From Sisyra terminalis (taxonomy: Eukaryota; Arthropoda; Insecta; Neuroptera; Sisyridae): 64,000 nt of DNA. The notes beneath the pieces were generated by a model that worked only from the letters and a program-made list of their open reading frames with translations, had not been told where the DNA came from and did not search any database. The stretch covers positions 14,529,689 to 14,593,688 of the forward strand of contig OY292274.1 of assembly GCA_958496175.1 (NCBI GenBank), written 5' to 3'. Of this stretch, positions 22,846 through 33,387 are shown piece after piece (positions within the stretch are counted from its first letter, which is position 1; each line of letters opens with the position of its first letter). A program made the translations under genes and the position numbers.

Positions 22846-22934
22846 TTTTGTTTTTCCTCAATTTTTCTTTTTTTTCCAACAAGAGGATAAATCCCTCTTG
22901 TTGGAAAAAAAAGAAAAATTGAGGAAAAACAAAA
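22846..22934. repeat. Perfect 41-bp inverted repeat with 7-base loop
   Basis: The arms 22,846-22,886 and 22,894-22,934 are exact reverse complements, including an 8-base T-run and its A-run partner. The core is TTCCAACAAGAGG / CCTCTTGTTGGAA. The perfect match implies recent origin by template switching or inversion-duplication, or maintenance. Confidence 0.9.
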
Positions 22935-23464
22935 GAAACTTACTTTCGCCACATTTTCTTCACTTATTTCTTAGCGTTTCTTGCTGCTTACAGCACTTGT
23001 ACAAAACACCACTTGTAACTAAATCTTGAATGCTTAGAATTCTATCACCAAAAGCGTTAAGGACAGGTGTGCTTGATAAATTTGTTAAGAGTGGGGATTT
23101 TTTTATCCTAGAGAACATCACCACGAAGGCAGTTTTTACTTTATCTTTCTTGCACTAATGAAACGCCATTTGGAGGGAAAATAGTGCAGACGACGAGAGT
23201 TATAAATCCTCTGAGCACCGACCAAAAATCCTATCTAAATAACATTGAAAATAATTTTTGGATTTTTTTTTTTACAGTATTTCTATGAAATTTACAGTGT
23301 GTGTAGATACTAATAAAATACTCAGATCCTGTAAATTTGATTTCTCTATGATCATTATTTTGCCCAAAAAAAAATAAAATGTGGAAAAAAAGAGACAATT
23401 TTTTTCTCCGAACTTACTACACCGATTGTTCTAAAAATTTTATATATTGTAGGAGTCAATAAGA

Positions 23465-24168
23465 CCCTTTTAAGAAAAAAATAACAACTATGTAGATTTT
23501 AAAAATCTTTGAAAAAATGAAATTGTTTTCAAACTTTATTTTTTTAAACCATTATACAGTTTTGGTACCGCTGAAAAAGTATTTTTTTTAAGTAGAGTAT
23601 ACTACTTAGATAATATGAGATTTTTTTCAGATTTTTTCAAATAGTACTTCATAGTGAAAAAAAATAAAAACAACCACTTGCTGTTACTTAATCTGAAAAT
23701 GCATACATATATAATTATATATATATATATATACATGCATACACCACACATACATTACTAAAGTGGTTGTTTTTATTTTTTTTCACTATGAAGTACTATT
23801 TGAAAAAATCTGAATAAAAGCTCATATTATGTAAGTAGTATACTATACTTAAAAAAATACTTTCTCAGCGGTACCAAAACTGTATCATGGTTTAAAAAAA
23901 TAAAGTTTAAAAACAATTTCATTTTTTCAAAGATTTTCAAAACCTACATAGTTGTTATTTTTTTATTAAAAGGTGTTATTCATTATATATATATACTATT
24001 ATATATGTGTATTTATATATGTTTGTATATTCAGATTTAGTAAAAGCAATTGACATACACCACTAAAGTGGTTGTTTTTATTTTTTTTTCACTATGAAGT
24101 ACTATTTGAAAAAATATGAAAAAAATCCCAAATTATGTAAGTAGTATGCTCTACTTAAAAAATATTAT
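23465..24168. repeat. Inverted repeat with 215-bp arms plus a third partial copy
   Basis: The left arm 23,465-23,679 is the reverse complement of 23,761-23,974 with few differences. A third segment in the orientation of the right arm lies at 24,065-24,168. The loop holds a (TA)n run near 23,710-23,733. The arm end is AAGTGGTTGTTTTTATTTTT, preceded by ACTAA in both right-hand copies. Confidence 0.85.
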
Positions 24169-25486
24169 TTTTATTATTATTTTTTATTTTTAGTATTGGT
24201 AAATCCAAAGAAACTGTACCATTGTTCAAGCGGTCATTTTTAGTTTTGATTGTCACTTAAAGCAAACTAGCAATAGAGTGAAAATGGAATTTATTTATAT
24301 AAGTAATCATTGATTAGTACATTGGCCCAATTTTCTATTACATATATTATGATTTTTTGTCGCATATGAAAATCAAATTTGTCTATATCCGTGTTTCTGA
24401 TTGATATAGAATTGTTCTTAGCAAACAAAAATTGAAAAAAATTGTAATTCTTTAATTCAAATTGATGGTTCCGTTTACAACTTGACGACACAATTATTTT
24501 ACAATTAAATAAGCCTTTATTTTAATCAAATCTGGGGAGTTGGAACCAGAGTCCGCAGCTAAAAAGTCGTTAGATATTAAAAGAGTCGGAGCTAGAACCT
24601 ATGTTGGTACATTTTGATGGTTCCAACTTCGCATAATGTCATAAAAATTACAAAACTCTAATTGATTATCTACTTCACTTCCCTATATATTTAAAAAAAT
24701 TTAATTTATAGTCGATGCACGATACCACGCCGATGTAACATAACAATACGTCAAGAATGTAATTGTTTAATTTTACTTACCTTAGCGACAAATATCATTA
24801 CTTTAATTTCACTTATAATTAGTTGAATGAAAATACTGTCCATATTTCAAAAATGAAATCTTAACTTCTTTATATTTTTGCACACATTCCACTTATGATT
24901 TAAGCAAAAGAACAAAATATTTTCCGCAACAATAATCACAATAAAGCTAACTTAATAACAAAGCAAATGAATTACGAACCAATGTTAATAAATTTTTTAT
25001 ATATTTGTTTTTATTATATTGTTGACCTACCAATTCTTGTTTACGTCAAATGAAAGAAGGCAACAGAAATATATTATTAATTATCTTTGCAGTAGTAGAA
25101 ATAAATAATAAACTATACAATTATTATTATACATTACTTAGACGTACCTAGGAACTTGTAAATGTATGCTATTATTTCATTCATGAATTACCTACCTAAA
25201 GGTAGTGAATAGTAGTGGACTTATAGAAAAAAAATAATACTCAGTTTGACAATAAAATTGTAGGCTTATAAGGAGAAATTTGCAAAACTATTAAAACTGG
25301 TCCATTGATATAATATTTGTTGCTTCTTAAATCTAATAAAATTTAAATCTTGTCCCTTTCGGTAACTTACCTTTTCTCAAAATTCATTGCTAATTTCACA
25401 TTTCAAATATTTGTGTCGCGTTTGGGGACTGTATTTTATAATATGTATATATACAATTATATGTATATATAATTATATATATATAA
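24169..25486. other. AT-rich interior of the 10-kb element, nothing recognised
   Basis: No supported frame or repeat. A TA-rich run (25,440-25,486) directly precedes the helitron-like 5' end. Confidence 0.5.
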
Positions 25487-26325
25487 TCTATATATATAAA
25501 AGAAAGTTGTGTTAGTTACACTATTTCTAACTCAAGAACGGCTGAACCGATTTGACTGAAAATTAGTAGGGAGGTAGCTAAGAACTAGGGGAAGGACATA
25601 GGATACTTTTTACCCCGTTCGTTCCCGTTCCCGTCGTTCCCGTGGGACGTGCCTTTTTGAAATGTAAATGTTTTTATACTTAATGAACACTTAATAAAAT
25701 TATACGGTAATAGCGCACATTCGCTTACGTATCTGATATTCTAATGCTCACAATACTAGAGACGTGGGTTCGAATCCTAGAGTAATCTTTTTTTTTTTTT
25801 ATACAAAATTGTTGAAAATAAATCCTTACGGTTGCTCAATAAGGAAATATTAACGAAAAAAATACAGTAGTAGTAAAAAAAATAATTATATTAATAAAGA
25901 TTAAAGTAAATACGTTTTTAAAACCGTGCATACATAAAATCGTGTAATTATATATCTCCTCTGCCAGATGAAATTTTAAAATTCAGTGTATTCCTTATAA
26001 GAAGTAGGCATGTGAAAAGATTTTTTTTGGAAAATTCCTACCCTAAAAGAGTGAATTGGGGTGATTAAGTTTCTTTGAGAAAATGAAGAGTTAATCAACA
26101 ATCGAAATTTTGAATTTACTAAGTGTAATTAATAAATAAATAATTAATTAATAATAAGTTTCTGTTTTTGTTATATAATTTTAACTACAGCATTTTAAAT
26201 AACGTCATTTCACTTAATTAGTATGAAAGTTTAGGTAGTACGTACTTATACCATAGAGGCGGTTTTCAATTTTTTTTTGTTTTCCAACAATCAAACTTTT
26301 TAAAATCTAATTTTTATGAACCAAT
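25487..26325 (+). mobile_element. Helitron-like fragment, 5' part
   Basis: It begins TCTATATATATAAAAG after an A, followed by the phrase AACGGCTGAACCGATTTGAC that is typical near the 5' end of non-autonomous helitrons in arthropods (recalled family knowledge). Internal sequence at 25,712-25,800, including GTGGGTTCGAATCC and a T-run, matches 26,984-27,066 of the next element. No CTRR-type 3' end was found before 26,325, so it is truncated or fused. No Rep/helicase frame. Confidence 0.55.
25766..25779 (+). other. tRNA-like B-box motif in helitron-like DNA
   Basis: GTGGGTTCGAATCC matches the B-box of tRNA genes and lies about 50 bases after a weak A-box-like TAGCGCACATTCGC, followed by a T-run. 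No full cloverleaf could be folded, so it is a tRNA relic or a tRNA-derived SINE segment. Its twin near 27,034-27,047 has GAATCT at the end. Confidence 0.45.
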
Positions 26326-26546
26326 GATTGTGAACTGGAGCAATTATATATTCTGCAGAAAAGCATTATGGAAGCAATTTTTTGTCATATAACAACAATT
26401 GGTTTTCAAATTGTTCTAAATACCGAAGAAGAGTTAGCATAGAAGATATATATATATATATATTTATTGATGATAATAAAATATGACAAAAAATTGCTTC
26501 CATAATGCTTTTCTGCAGAATATATAATTGCTCCAGGTTGCAATCA
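26326..26546. repeat. Inverted repeat with perfect 56-bp arms
   Basis: The arms 26,335-26,390 and 26,481-26,536 are exact reverse complements over 56 bases (inner end TTTTTTGTCATAT, outer end CTGGAGCAATTATATATTC), and weaker pairing continues out to 26,326 and 26,545. The 90-base loop holds a (TA)n run. It separates the two helitron-like segments and directly abuts the 5' end of the second. Confidence 0.9.
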
Positions 26547-27577
26547 TCTATCTATTATTATAAAGAGGAAAGATTTGATTATTTGTTTGCTTTGAGTAGT
26601 CTCCGAAACTACTTGGCCGATTTGAAAAATTCTTTCACTGTTGGGAGGCTACACTATTTCCGGAGAACATAGGCTATATATAATTTTCAAAAAAAAAATA
26701 AGGATCCATACTAAAACTCCAATAATGTATCCCATGGACTGAAAAAAATTACCAAAAAACATTATTTTATCGCGTACGCTGCGAAAACTATTGGTTATAG
26801 AACAAAATAATGTACTACGATTTTGCAGAACTTATTATTATCTACAAAAACTAGAGCGACAGCATATGTCTAACTATTATAGTTATGTCACATTTAGTGT
26901 TTTTTCATTTTAAAAAATATATATAAATGCCACCGCTATAAAAGCTCTTTTATTTATACTTTGGGATTAATTATACGTTCATAGCGCATTCGCTTATGTA
27001 TCTGGCATTCTAATGCTCACAATAAAAGAGACGTGGGTTCGAATCTTACGTTAGACTTTTTTTTTACAAAATTGTTTTTGGAAAAAGGTTCATTCGGGAA
27101 TCGAAACAGTGAGATGAGATTCCAACTAATATTCAAAAATCTAGACTCTTAACTACTGTTATTTTGACGCGAGAATTTTGATAACTTTCGACTTTTTTTA
27201 GTTATAATTTAGATCGACATTATTGGACTTAACGATATTTTTTATTTATGTATAGATACTGATTGATTTATGGATTATTTGGTTCACGGTAGGTATGCCT
27301 ACCGACGGTATACGCTATTGAACATACTCTTCTTAAATATTTATAAATATTTTTTGAAAATGAATTGATCATTATATACAACTATTTTATTTTAAGTAAC
27401 AGTTTATTAAATGTGTCTTTTTAAAGTTGACAAAATAGTGTTTTTAAGTATGATAAAGTTTTTCGTAAAACAAATTAGAAAAATAAAAATTTTCACATAC
27501 CACTACAAATAGCAATTCTAAAAAGAAAATATAATCTACACCTACGTTACGCAGACGAAGTTGCGGGGATCAGCTAG
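26547..27577 (+). mobile_element. Non-autonomous helitron-like element
   Basis: It starts TCTATCTATTATTATAAAG after an A and has the 5' phrases CTACTTGGCCGATTTG and CACTGTTGGGAGGCTACAC. It ends GCAGACGAAGTTGCGGGGAT then CAGCTAG, followed by T. The CTAG end, a short CGCA/TGCG stem just before it, insertion between A and T and lack of a target duplication are the helitron signature. It is about 1.03 kb with no Rep/helicase and includes the tRNA-like block at 26,984-27,066. Confidence 0.7.
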
Positions 27578-29014
27578 TATGTATATATATATAGAATATG
27601 ACATAGTTGCGGAAAATATTATATCAATTTATTTACAAAATTCTGTTTAACAAAATTATGTCAACTCGTTCAATAATAATTTATCGATAATATAGTCACT
27701 AAACGCTGGGTCTTTGTACATACCATCATTTATGTTTCTTTTTTATAGAAAAATCTACCAATTAACAATAACAATAAATAAGTGGCTTAACATGAAAATA
27801 TAACAAAACCCACCCTAAGAAATTAGTAAAATTTGAAGGATATGTGTTATAAAGATTTTGTAAATTCGTTGACACATGTAATTGAAACGTTTATTATTCA
27901 TTCACTTTGGAAAAAAAATAATTCGCATATAATAAACGTAGCTAATTTTAAGAAACGATGATATATAGTATAGAAATATTTTGTGAGGTCTCCATTGTGG
28001 AAAAAAGTATTAGCAGATTGTATTTTCGCCTTAAGTAATATAAAGTATAATATAAAGTAAAAAGTAATAGAGAGATAGAAATTATAATTTTATTAATATT
28101 CAAAAAATAATATTGAATAAGTGTTTCTCTTTTAAATTGCAGAAAAGTGAGGAAGATGCTTCTTAAAAAATATGTATTCATATTAAAAAGTCTGAATTTT
28201 CACTAATAATTAGAAACTCAATAACTTTAGCTGAAAATTTTAATTATTTTGAAGGAAAAGAAATACTTTTTATTTATTGTAATTAATTTATTAATTAACA
28301 AGTTTAAAACAAAACATACAAAAGAAACAATATTTATTTAATTACAAACTAGGTTTAAACAATATAAATGTTGTAACGGTTGTAACCAAAACCAACACTA
28401 TGAGAGAAAGTTAACATATCCAGAAGCTCCAGAAGTATATTTTAGATAGTTTGAAAAAACGCTTGGTTTTAAGCGCTTTGAATCAAAATATTTCTATATT
28501 TATTGTATTATTTCAATATTTAGTTATTGCAGACTATAAAACCTTATTTCAAAGTATATTATCACTATCGAAATATTGGATAACTTATTAGTAAAAAATA
28601 AGCTGTTCTCGATATAATTCATTATATGATATCATTGATACTGATTGTCTGGATAAGGGGCATAAGGGGTATGAGTAGTGTAAGACTTATAAAGTACTCG
28701 TGAGCTAACATCACTTAACTCTCTTCTCTGATAAATAACTCATTTAGGCTCGTGAGCACCATCTCACAATGAAGAACCAAACTTGCTATGGTGGCTACAA
28801 AAACTAACAAGCTGAAAAATAATTTTGTCACGAACAGTTGCGAGCATTCAGAACTGATAGAAACTGTTCTTCTTCTATGAAACCAAGTGCGCCAATCGTA
28901 TTATAGTAAAAAATTAAGTATCTATGGTGAAAATTCTATCTCTTTCCAACTGCATTGATTTTGTATTTGACTATCGCATAATCCCTGTCCGTCTGTCTTT
29001 ACGTTCGTCCTATA
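27578..29014. other. Right interior of the 10-kb element, nothing recognised
   Basis: AT-rich sequence. The short minus frame 27,948-28,181 is built of AT-rich codons with no motif. Near 28,990 GTCCGTCTGTCTTTACG carries the inner inverted-repeat block of the right end. Confidence 0.5.
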
Positions 29015-29064
29015 GAGTCGGTAGCCCGTGATACCAGCTCATGGACTGCGTAAAGTTGAGGGAA

Positions 29065-30289
29065 TATATGAATTTTAGATAATATTCGATGCATTAAAAC
29101 CAAATATGTAATTAGAATTTTGATTAAACATCAACTTGTCGAGTAATTAGCGTTTTTAGGCCACTTTCATAAGCCTACATACGGCTTTCATTGTTTGAAT
29201 TTTGAGAACTTTTGCGAACCGATATTACCGCTGCCTGACAACAAAACGCTGAACTATTTTGGAAGCCACGCCCACTTGTATGTAGAACTGGTTTGTGTCT
29301 GGGATAAGTGCTAGATACAAACCAAAGTGGGCGTGGCTTTCAAAATAGTTCAGCGTTTTGTCGTCAGGTTTGAAGAAGGGGGTCTGTCATTATCGTCATT
29401 TAAGGTCAAACATTTCAGACATTTAAGGATGATTTTCTTTATGCCATGTAATGATTGGGATATCAAATGAAAGCTAATTAAATACTCTATTGATTTATAT
29501 AAAAAAACAGCCAATATGTCTAAACGATGACATTGAAATTTGATTTTCCGTCAGCGACTACTTCCCTTTCTGACATTTAAGGGTGGTTTGCCCCCCTTAA
29601 TATATTGAACCCGATTATGATTGGGATATCTATTGAAAGATAATGAATTACTCTATCGATTGACATCAAAAAAATTACCTATATCTCCAAGCAAGTACTT
29701 AGAAAACTGATTTTCCTAAATCGACTTTCAACCTTTATAAAATGTTACTTAAATCATGTGATTTCGCGTCAAAAGTAATTAAAAACATTACACTTATATA
29801 AAATTGATGGTTTACAGCTAAATTTGACACTTAAATGTTGATTAAAGGTCTACTTTTCGAGAAATAAGCGTCTAAAGGGGGTCTGTCATTATCTTCATTT
29901 AGGGCCAAAAATATCTTTATTTCTTCTCTCCTATCGCTATCAATCGATCGATTATTAGTAAATTATACAAAATATAACATTTCTTCCACTCGAACATCAT
30001 TTAAAATTGTATTTTTAACCTATTTTATATGCATGTTTAGCGGATGTCAAAGTTGTTTATGTTTCGCTCTATAGGCAACCCGGTGAGCATCAAAAAAACA
30101 AAATTCGACGATTTGCCCTTTTTGAACATGCCAATATTCAGTACTCTAACTCAAATTTCGGACATTTCAGGATAATTTTCTGTATGCCATGTAATGATTG
30201 GGATATCAAATGAAAGCTAATTGATTACTCTATTGATTTATCAAAAAAAAACAACCAATATATCCATACAATTACTTTAAAAATTGATT
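29065..30289. repeat. Fold-back repeat, left part only (copy 1 right end)
   Basis: The left arm of the fold-back element begins after GAGGGAA (29,058-29,064). It includes the 44-bp hairpin (29,234-29,368) and one full 743-bp internal repeat step (ATGTAATGAT at 29,446 and 30,189). It breaks off at 30,289, where copy 2 continues at about 57,789. Confidence 0.85.
29234..29368. repeat. 44-bp hairpin inside the fold-back repeat
   Basis: The arms 29,234-29,277 and 29,325-29,368 pair at 42 of 44 bases (AACGCTGAACTATTTT, GCCACGCCCACTT). A second inner stem GGTTTGT / ACAAACC lies in the loop. Copies are at 41,000-41,134 and 56,742-56,876. Right halves of the fold-back hold only one arm (1,039-1,082 and equivalents). 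Confidence 0.85.
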
Positions 30290-30637
30290 CATTTGGTGAA
30301 TCGTATTTGAACATTGGAGATTCCTTCCCATGTGTTGTTTCTAAGCCAAAAAGTTTTTAGGTTCAATTAAAGGCGATTTCCGATCTATTAGGTTGATTTA
30401 GAAGAAATGAGAAGTAAGTTTTGTAGGTATGTAGTTGGTTTACTAGCTTATAAGTTTTTTTTAATGAACCACTACTAATTAATCATAGGAATGTAGGTAT
30501 ATTTAGTTGTTGTTGTTGTTGTTTTAAGATTCACTTGAAACATGGACATGAAAAAGAGTAAATGAATTGGAAGATTGGAAATATATGGTACCTATCCACC
30601 TAGATACCAGCTCATGGACTGCGTAAAGTTGAGGGAA
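30287..30637 (+). repeat. Displaced duplicate of 18,611-18,935 plus 29,031-29,064
   Basis: The segment reproduces unit sequence across the site where the 10-kb element sits, without that element, up to GAGGGAA. It then continues into unrelated sequence (GTGCTGCAGTGACG) where the unit has the fold-back element. It thus gives a second empty site for the 10-kb element and an empty site for the fold-back element. Confidence 0.9.
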
Positions 30638-30946
30638 GTGCTGCAGTGACGAAATTTTCATCTGAATGTCACCTAGTCTTGGATGATTTGAACGTAAGTT
30701 AGTTTCTATATGTAGCTATATGAAAAATTTTAAACCAAAAATAGCGACAAAGGGAAACTTTGTTCTGAATTCATCAATTTTTATTCAATTTAAGGATGAC
30801 ATGATTTGAATACTCCAACTGAAAACTGCTATCCCAATTATCAACGCTGTTTGGCAGTCCGTATTGAAAGCAGACGTTTAAATTGGCCATGTAAATTGGC
30901 AGAGCTTTTTGTACCTTGAAGACTCAAGATGCTTTCTCGTTTCTAA

Positions 30947-31324
30947 TTCACTGAATGGTCGCCGAATGGTCCACGACTTGAACAACAAGTTGCTGTACCT
31001 ACTTACGAAAGTTTTACCTACTGGACATCTAAACCGAACTCGTTACGACTAAAAGTGGACCAGCTTTCATACGACGAACCTTCTTCGGTTCTTGCTTTTG
31101 CACGTCGCTGTCTTCGCCTTTTGTTTGGGAGTCCTAAGATGAAATTAATGGTACCTACGACGACAATAAGATGTAAAAAAATTTACGAAGATTTGGTGAG
31201 ATTACCTCAAGTTTCACTTCATATCAAGTCCTTTGTAGACAACTGCATAAAAGTTAAAACAGTAAAAAACTTCAAAATAACACATAATAGTCGAAATTTA
31301 ACTAAAAACATGACTTTATTGTAG
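30947..31324 (+). pseudogene. Gamma locus, exon A1-like frame
   Basis: A plus-strand frame is open for 125 codons. From SKPNSLRL through LSYDEPSSVLAFARRCLRLL, then PKMKLM, RCKKIYEDL and HIKSFVDNCIKVK, it matches the alpha A1 exon on the other strand with the same frame throughout, so it is the best guide to the ancestral protein. Upstream, a 19-base insertion with a small repeat (CCTACT) puts the NNKLLYLL codons in another frame. Alpha and beta have a GTAAGT donor at the equivalent of 31,325; here it reads GTTTCA. The function is unrecognised. It is likely a decayed gene, with this exon the least damaged part. Confidence 0.55.
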
Positions 31325-31472
31325 GTTTCAAACCGTTGAGGAAATGACAACGACAAAACAATTTGATAAAGCAATCAATCGAACTATTACCGAAAGAAAC
31401 GTAGTGATAGTGGTAGCAACTATACAACATGCACTCATCTATATAAAACGATAACTACAAAAGGAAACGAAG
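31325..31472 (+). pseudogene. Gamma cluster, P1 second exon relic
   Basis: A TATTGTAG acceptor-like site precedes a frame starting FQTVEEMTTTKQFDKAINRT and NVVIVVATIQH, with one in-frame TAA (31,452-31,454), then a GTAAAA donor-like site at 31,473. The exon recurs at 33,673-33,833, where the equivalent codons read HVVMVATMYHH and the donor is GTAAGA. Two copies agreeing on frame and donor position support an exon. Confidence 0.5.
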
Positions 31473-31572
31473 GTAAAATTTAACTTAAGATTATCTAAGG
31501 CTACTCATCAAAATCGAATCGAATCGAAGTGGGAAGATTGATTTTGATTACTGATTTTGGAATTTTTTGTAG

Positions 31573-31683
31573 GCAACAAAAGTAGCCTTGATGAGCTTTA
31601 AACTGGATCTATCTAAAGGAGCTATCCACTTACATATTTCATCCAGGATACCAGAATCGTTTTCGTCAACATATGGAGACTAA
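31573..31683 (+). pseudogene. Gamma cluster, P1 third exon relic
   Basis: TTTTTTGTAG is followed by 36 open codons to TAA, ATKVALMSFKLDLSKG onward. Phase 0 matches the end of the preceding exon after a 100-nt intron. The paralogous exon at 33,927-34,022 is also open to a stop. It is probably a terminal coding exon of a decayed gene. Confidence 0.5.
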
Positions 31684-32955
31684 TGTTTTACAATTGATTG
31701 CAAAAATCATCTTGATAAACCATATTAACACAACGAAAATCACCAAACTTAAATTTCTGAGGTACAAAGATACAAATCGTTGTATTCTGATTGACTGAAA
31801 TTTAACATTGTAAATGCCCCTGCCCCAGATCATTATTGGAAATCATCTTGAAAGAAAATATATTGAAATTAATCATTGAATACAATGAATTGTAAGGAAA
31901 TAAAGAGAAAAGAAATGTAATTTTTTTAGTGCAACGATTTTTTTCTCATTGATTCATACAGAGAAAATTTGATAAGAAATGCTATCACTTATAGATAATA
32001 TGTAGAGCTTAGTACCTACTAAATATTCTGGTAATTGATTAAAATTCATAGACATTTCTTTTTTTTTTTTAGTCTCTTTATTTGAGTGTTTAATTATTAG
32101 TTTTGAATAGAAAAAAATCAACCGTTTTAAGGCAAAAAAAATAATAATCTGGAACATATTAAAAAATTAAACTCAGAAGCTTTGTTCTGATAGCTTATGT
32201 TGTAACTTTTCCACCATCAATTCACAAGTTAATTACATCAATTTTTCTGAAAATATCTCAAGTCAATTTCAAGAAAATGATGTTTGTATATAAGTGGAAA
32301 AAGTCCAAAGAAATCGAAGACATTTTTTCCATAGGTAGTGAGATTACTTTTAATGGTATTGCTATAGAAAGTTGATTTTCTAATTCCTTTTTTTTTCTTT
32401 TTTTTGTTGTGAATAATTAACTGAACTTATTGATCTTCTTTTAAATTATAAAAAGAAATATTAATTTTGTAAACATTTTTTTACTTCATAATATATAAAG
32501 CCGATAAAGTCAAATGTTAGTTTACCATTTTTATTTGAAATAGTTGCGTGTATCTTGGATAGTTAGCGCTACAATCAGCTACGGTTAACTTGCCTAAATT
32601 TCCAAAAATAATTAAAAATTTTCCATGTATTTTCCGACGTATGGTCAAAAATATTTATCACTATTCCCCTGGATGGACCGCATCATATAAGTAGTATAAG
32701 CAAACAAAACAAGCCGATATTTGTTGACTTTAAAGAACAAGTTTTACCATTATTGATTAGTGAAATCAGTGAAATAGTTTTAAAAAAGGTAATAACGTAT
32801 AACCATTGCCCTTTTTGTACAAATACAGCTAAATTACATTGTATAATTGATAATATTTTCTATGGAGTTTAAACTTGAAAAAGTTTTCGTATGTTCATCA
32901 TATACCCAACGTACTATTGTTTTCGTGTTTATACAGCGATTATTATTTTTTTTAG

Positions 32956-33052
32956 GTAGTAAAGGACTTGGAACAGTTCGATTATTGAATTATCGGACCA
33001 CACCACCCACAATGGTGGTCGTCAGTTGAAGCTGAAGTCTTGATGACGTCTT
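32956..33052 (+). pseudogene. Gamma cluster, P2 first exon relic
   Basis: An acceptor TATTTTTTTTTTAG-like run ends at 32,955. The following codons give VVKDLEQFDY, and a one-base loss then puts the RLLNYRTT codons in another frame. The paralog at 36,631-36,691 reads IIKDLKQLDRLLDYRTT in one frame, confirming the exon. Confidence 0.45.
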
Positions 33053-33267
33053 GACGACAACCAAGTTATAAGTTAAAAGAATTTTTTTTAACTATAACCT
33101 AAGTTTAATCGTCGATTTTGTACGAACAAGAAGATCATAGGATCTTCAACAGGTGTTTAGAGAAAGAAATTAAAAGAAATGTTTCTAAAAGGTATATAAA
33201 TAAAGTTAGGATAGGTAGAAACATTGATTGTTTAACTTAAACGTTGTTGTCTTTCTTATTTATGTAG

Positions 33268-33387
33268 ATGATATATGGTCAAGGAAAAATCAGTGGGAAA
33301 TGTTTGCTGAAATGAAAATAAGTTTAATACTACTCGAAATGTCTCAAAAAAAAAAATGGACTTCTTCTTCTTCTTCGAACTCTCGTG
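33268..33387 (+). pseudogene. Gamma cluster, P2 exon with good splice sites
   Basis: A CTTATTTATGTAG acceptor, 120 bases of open frame (DIWSRKNQWEMFAEMKIS, then a Ser run from a TTC repeat) and a GTAAAG donor at 33,388. A paralogous copy near 36,930-37,015 keeps WSRRSRK but is interrupted. The product is unrecognised. Confidence 0.45.

Larger units (their letters stand above)
18936..29030. mobile_element. 10.1-kb element with 16-bp inverted ends and 8-bp target duplication
   Basis: The left end CACGGGCTACCGACTC (18,936-18,951) is the exact reverse complement of the right end (29,015-29,030). A second block AGACGGACAG follows about 22 bases inside on both ends. ATACCAGC flanks it on both sides (18,928-18,935 and 29,031-29,038); empty sites with a single ATACCAGC lie at 56,539-56,546 and 30,604-30,611. 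An 8-bp duplication and ends beginning CA fit the hAT or P superfamilies. No transposase frame was found, so it is a non-autonomous carrier or has been overwritten by nested repeats. Contents are listed separately. Confidence 0.85.
1..30289. repeat. Segmental duplication unit, copy 1 (with two insertions)
   Basis: Bases 1-6,994 match 41,955-48,937 almost base for base, and 11,328-18,935 match 48,938-56,546. After the 10-kb insertion the match resumes at 29,031 and runs to 30,289 (copy 2: to about 57,789). With the LINE and the 10-kb element removed, this copy is about 15.9 kb and collinear with copy 2. Divergence is low: single-base changes, homopolymer-length changes and indels of a few bases. 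The left end is cut by the window start. At 30,289 the copy stops inside the fold-back repeat and joins a displaced duplicate of its own 18.6-kb segment. Confidence 0.95.

Noticed and set aside
22748..23029. 93-codon plus-strand frame
   Set aside because: It reads straight through the perfect 41-bp hairpin, giving mirrored Phe and Lys runs; it is a by-product of the palindrome.
25712..25800. A complete tRNA gene
   Set aside because: The B-box is good but the A-box is weak and no acceptor stem or anticodon stem-loop of normal size could be formed.
18936..29030. Polinton/Maverick or Transib identity for the 10-kb element
   Set aside because: Target duplication is 8 bp, not 6 or 5, the ends are only 16 bp and no polymerase, integrase or capsid-like frames were seen.
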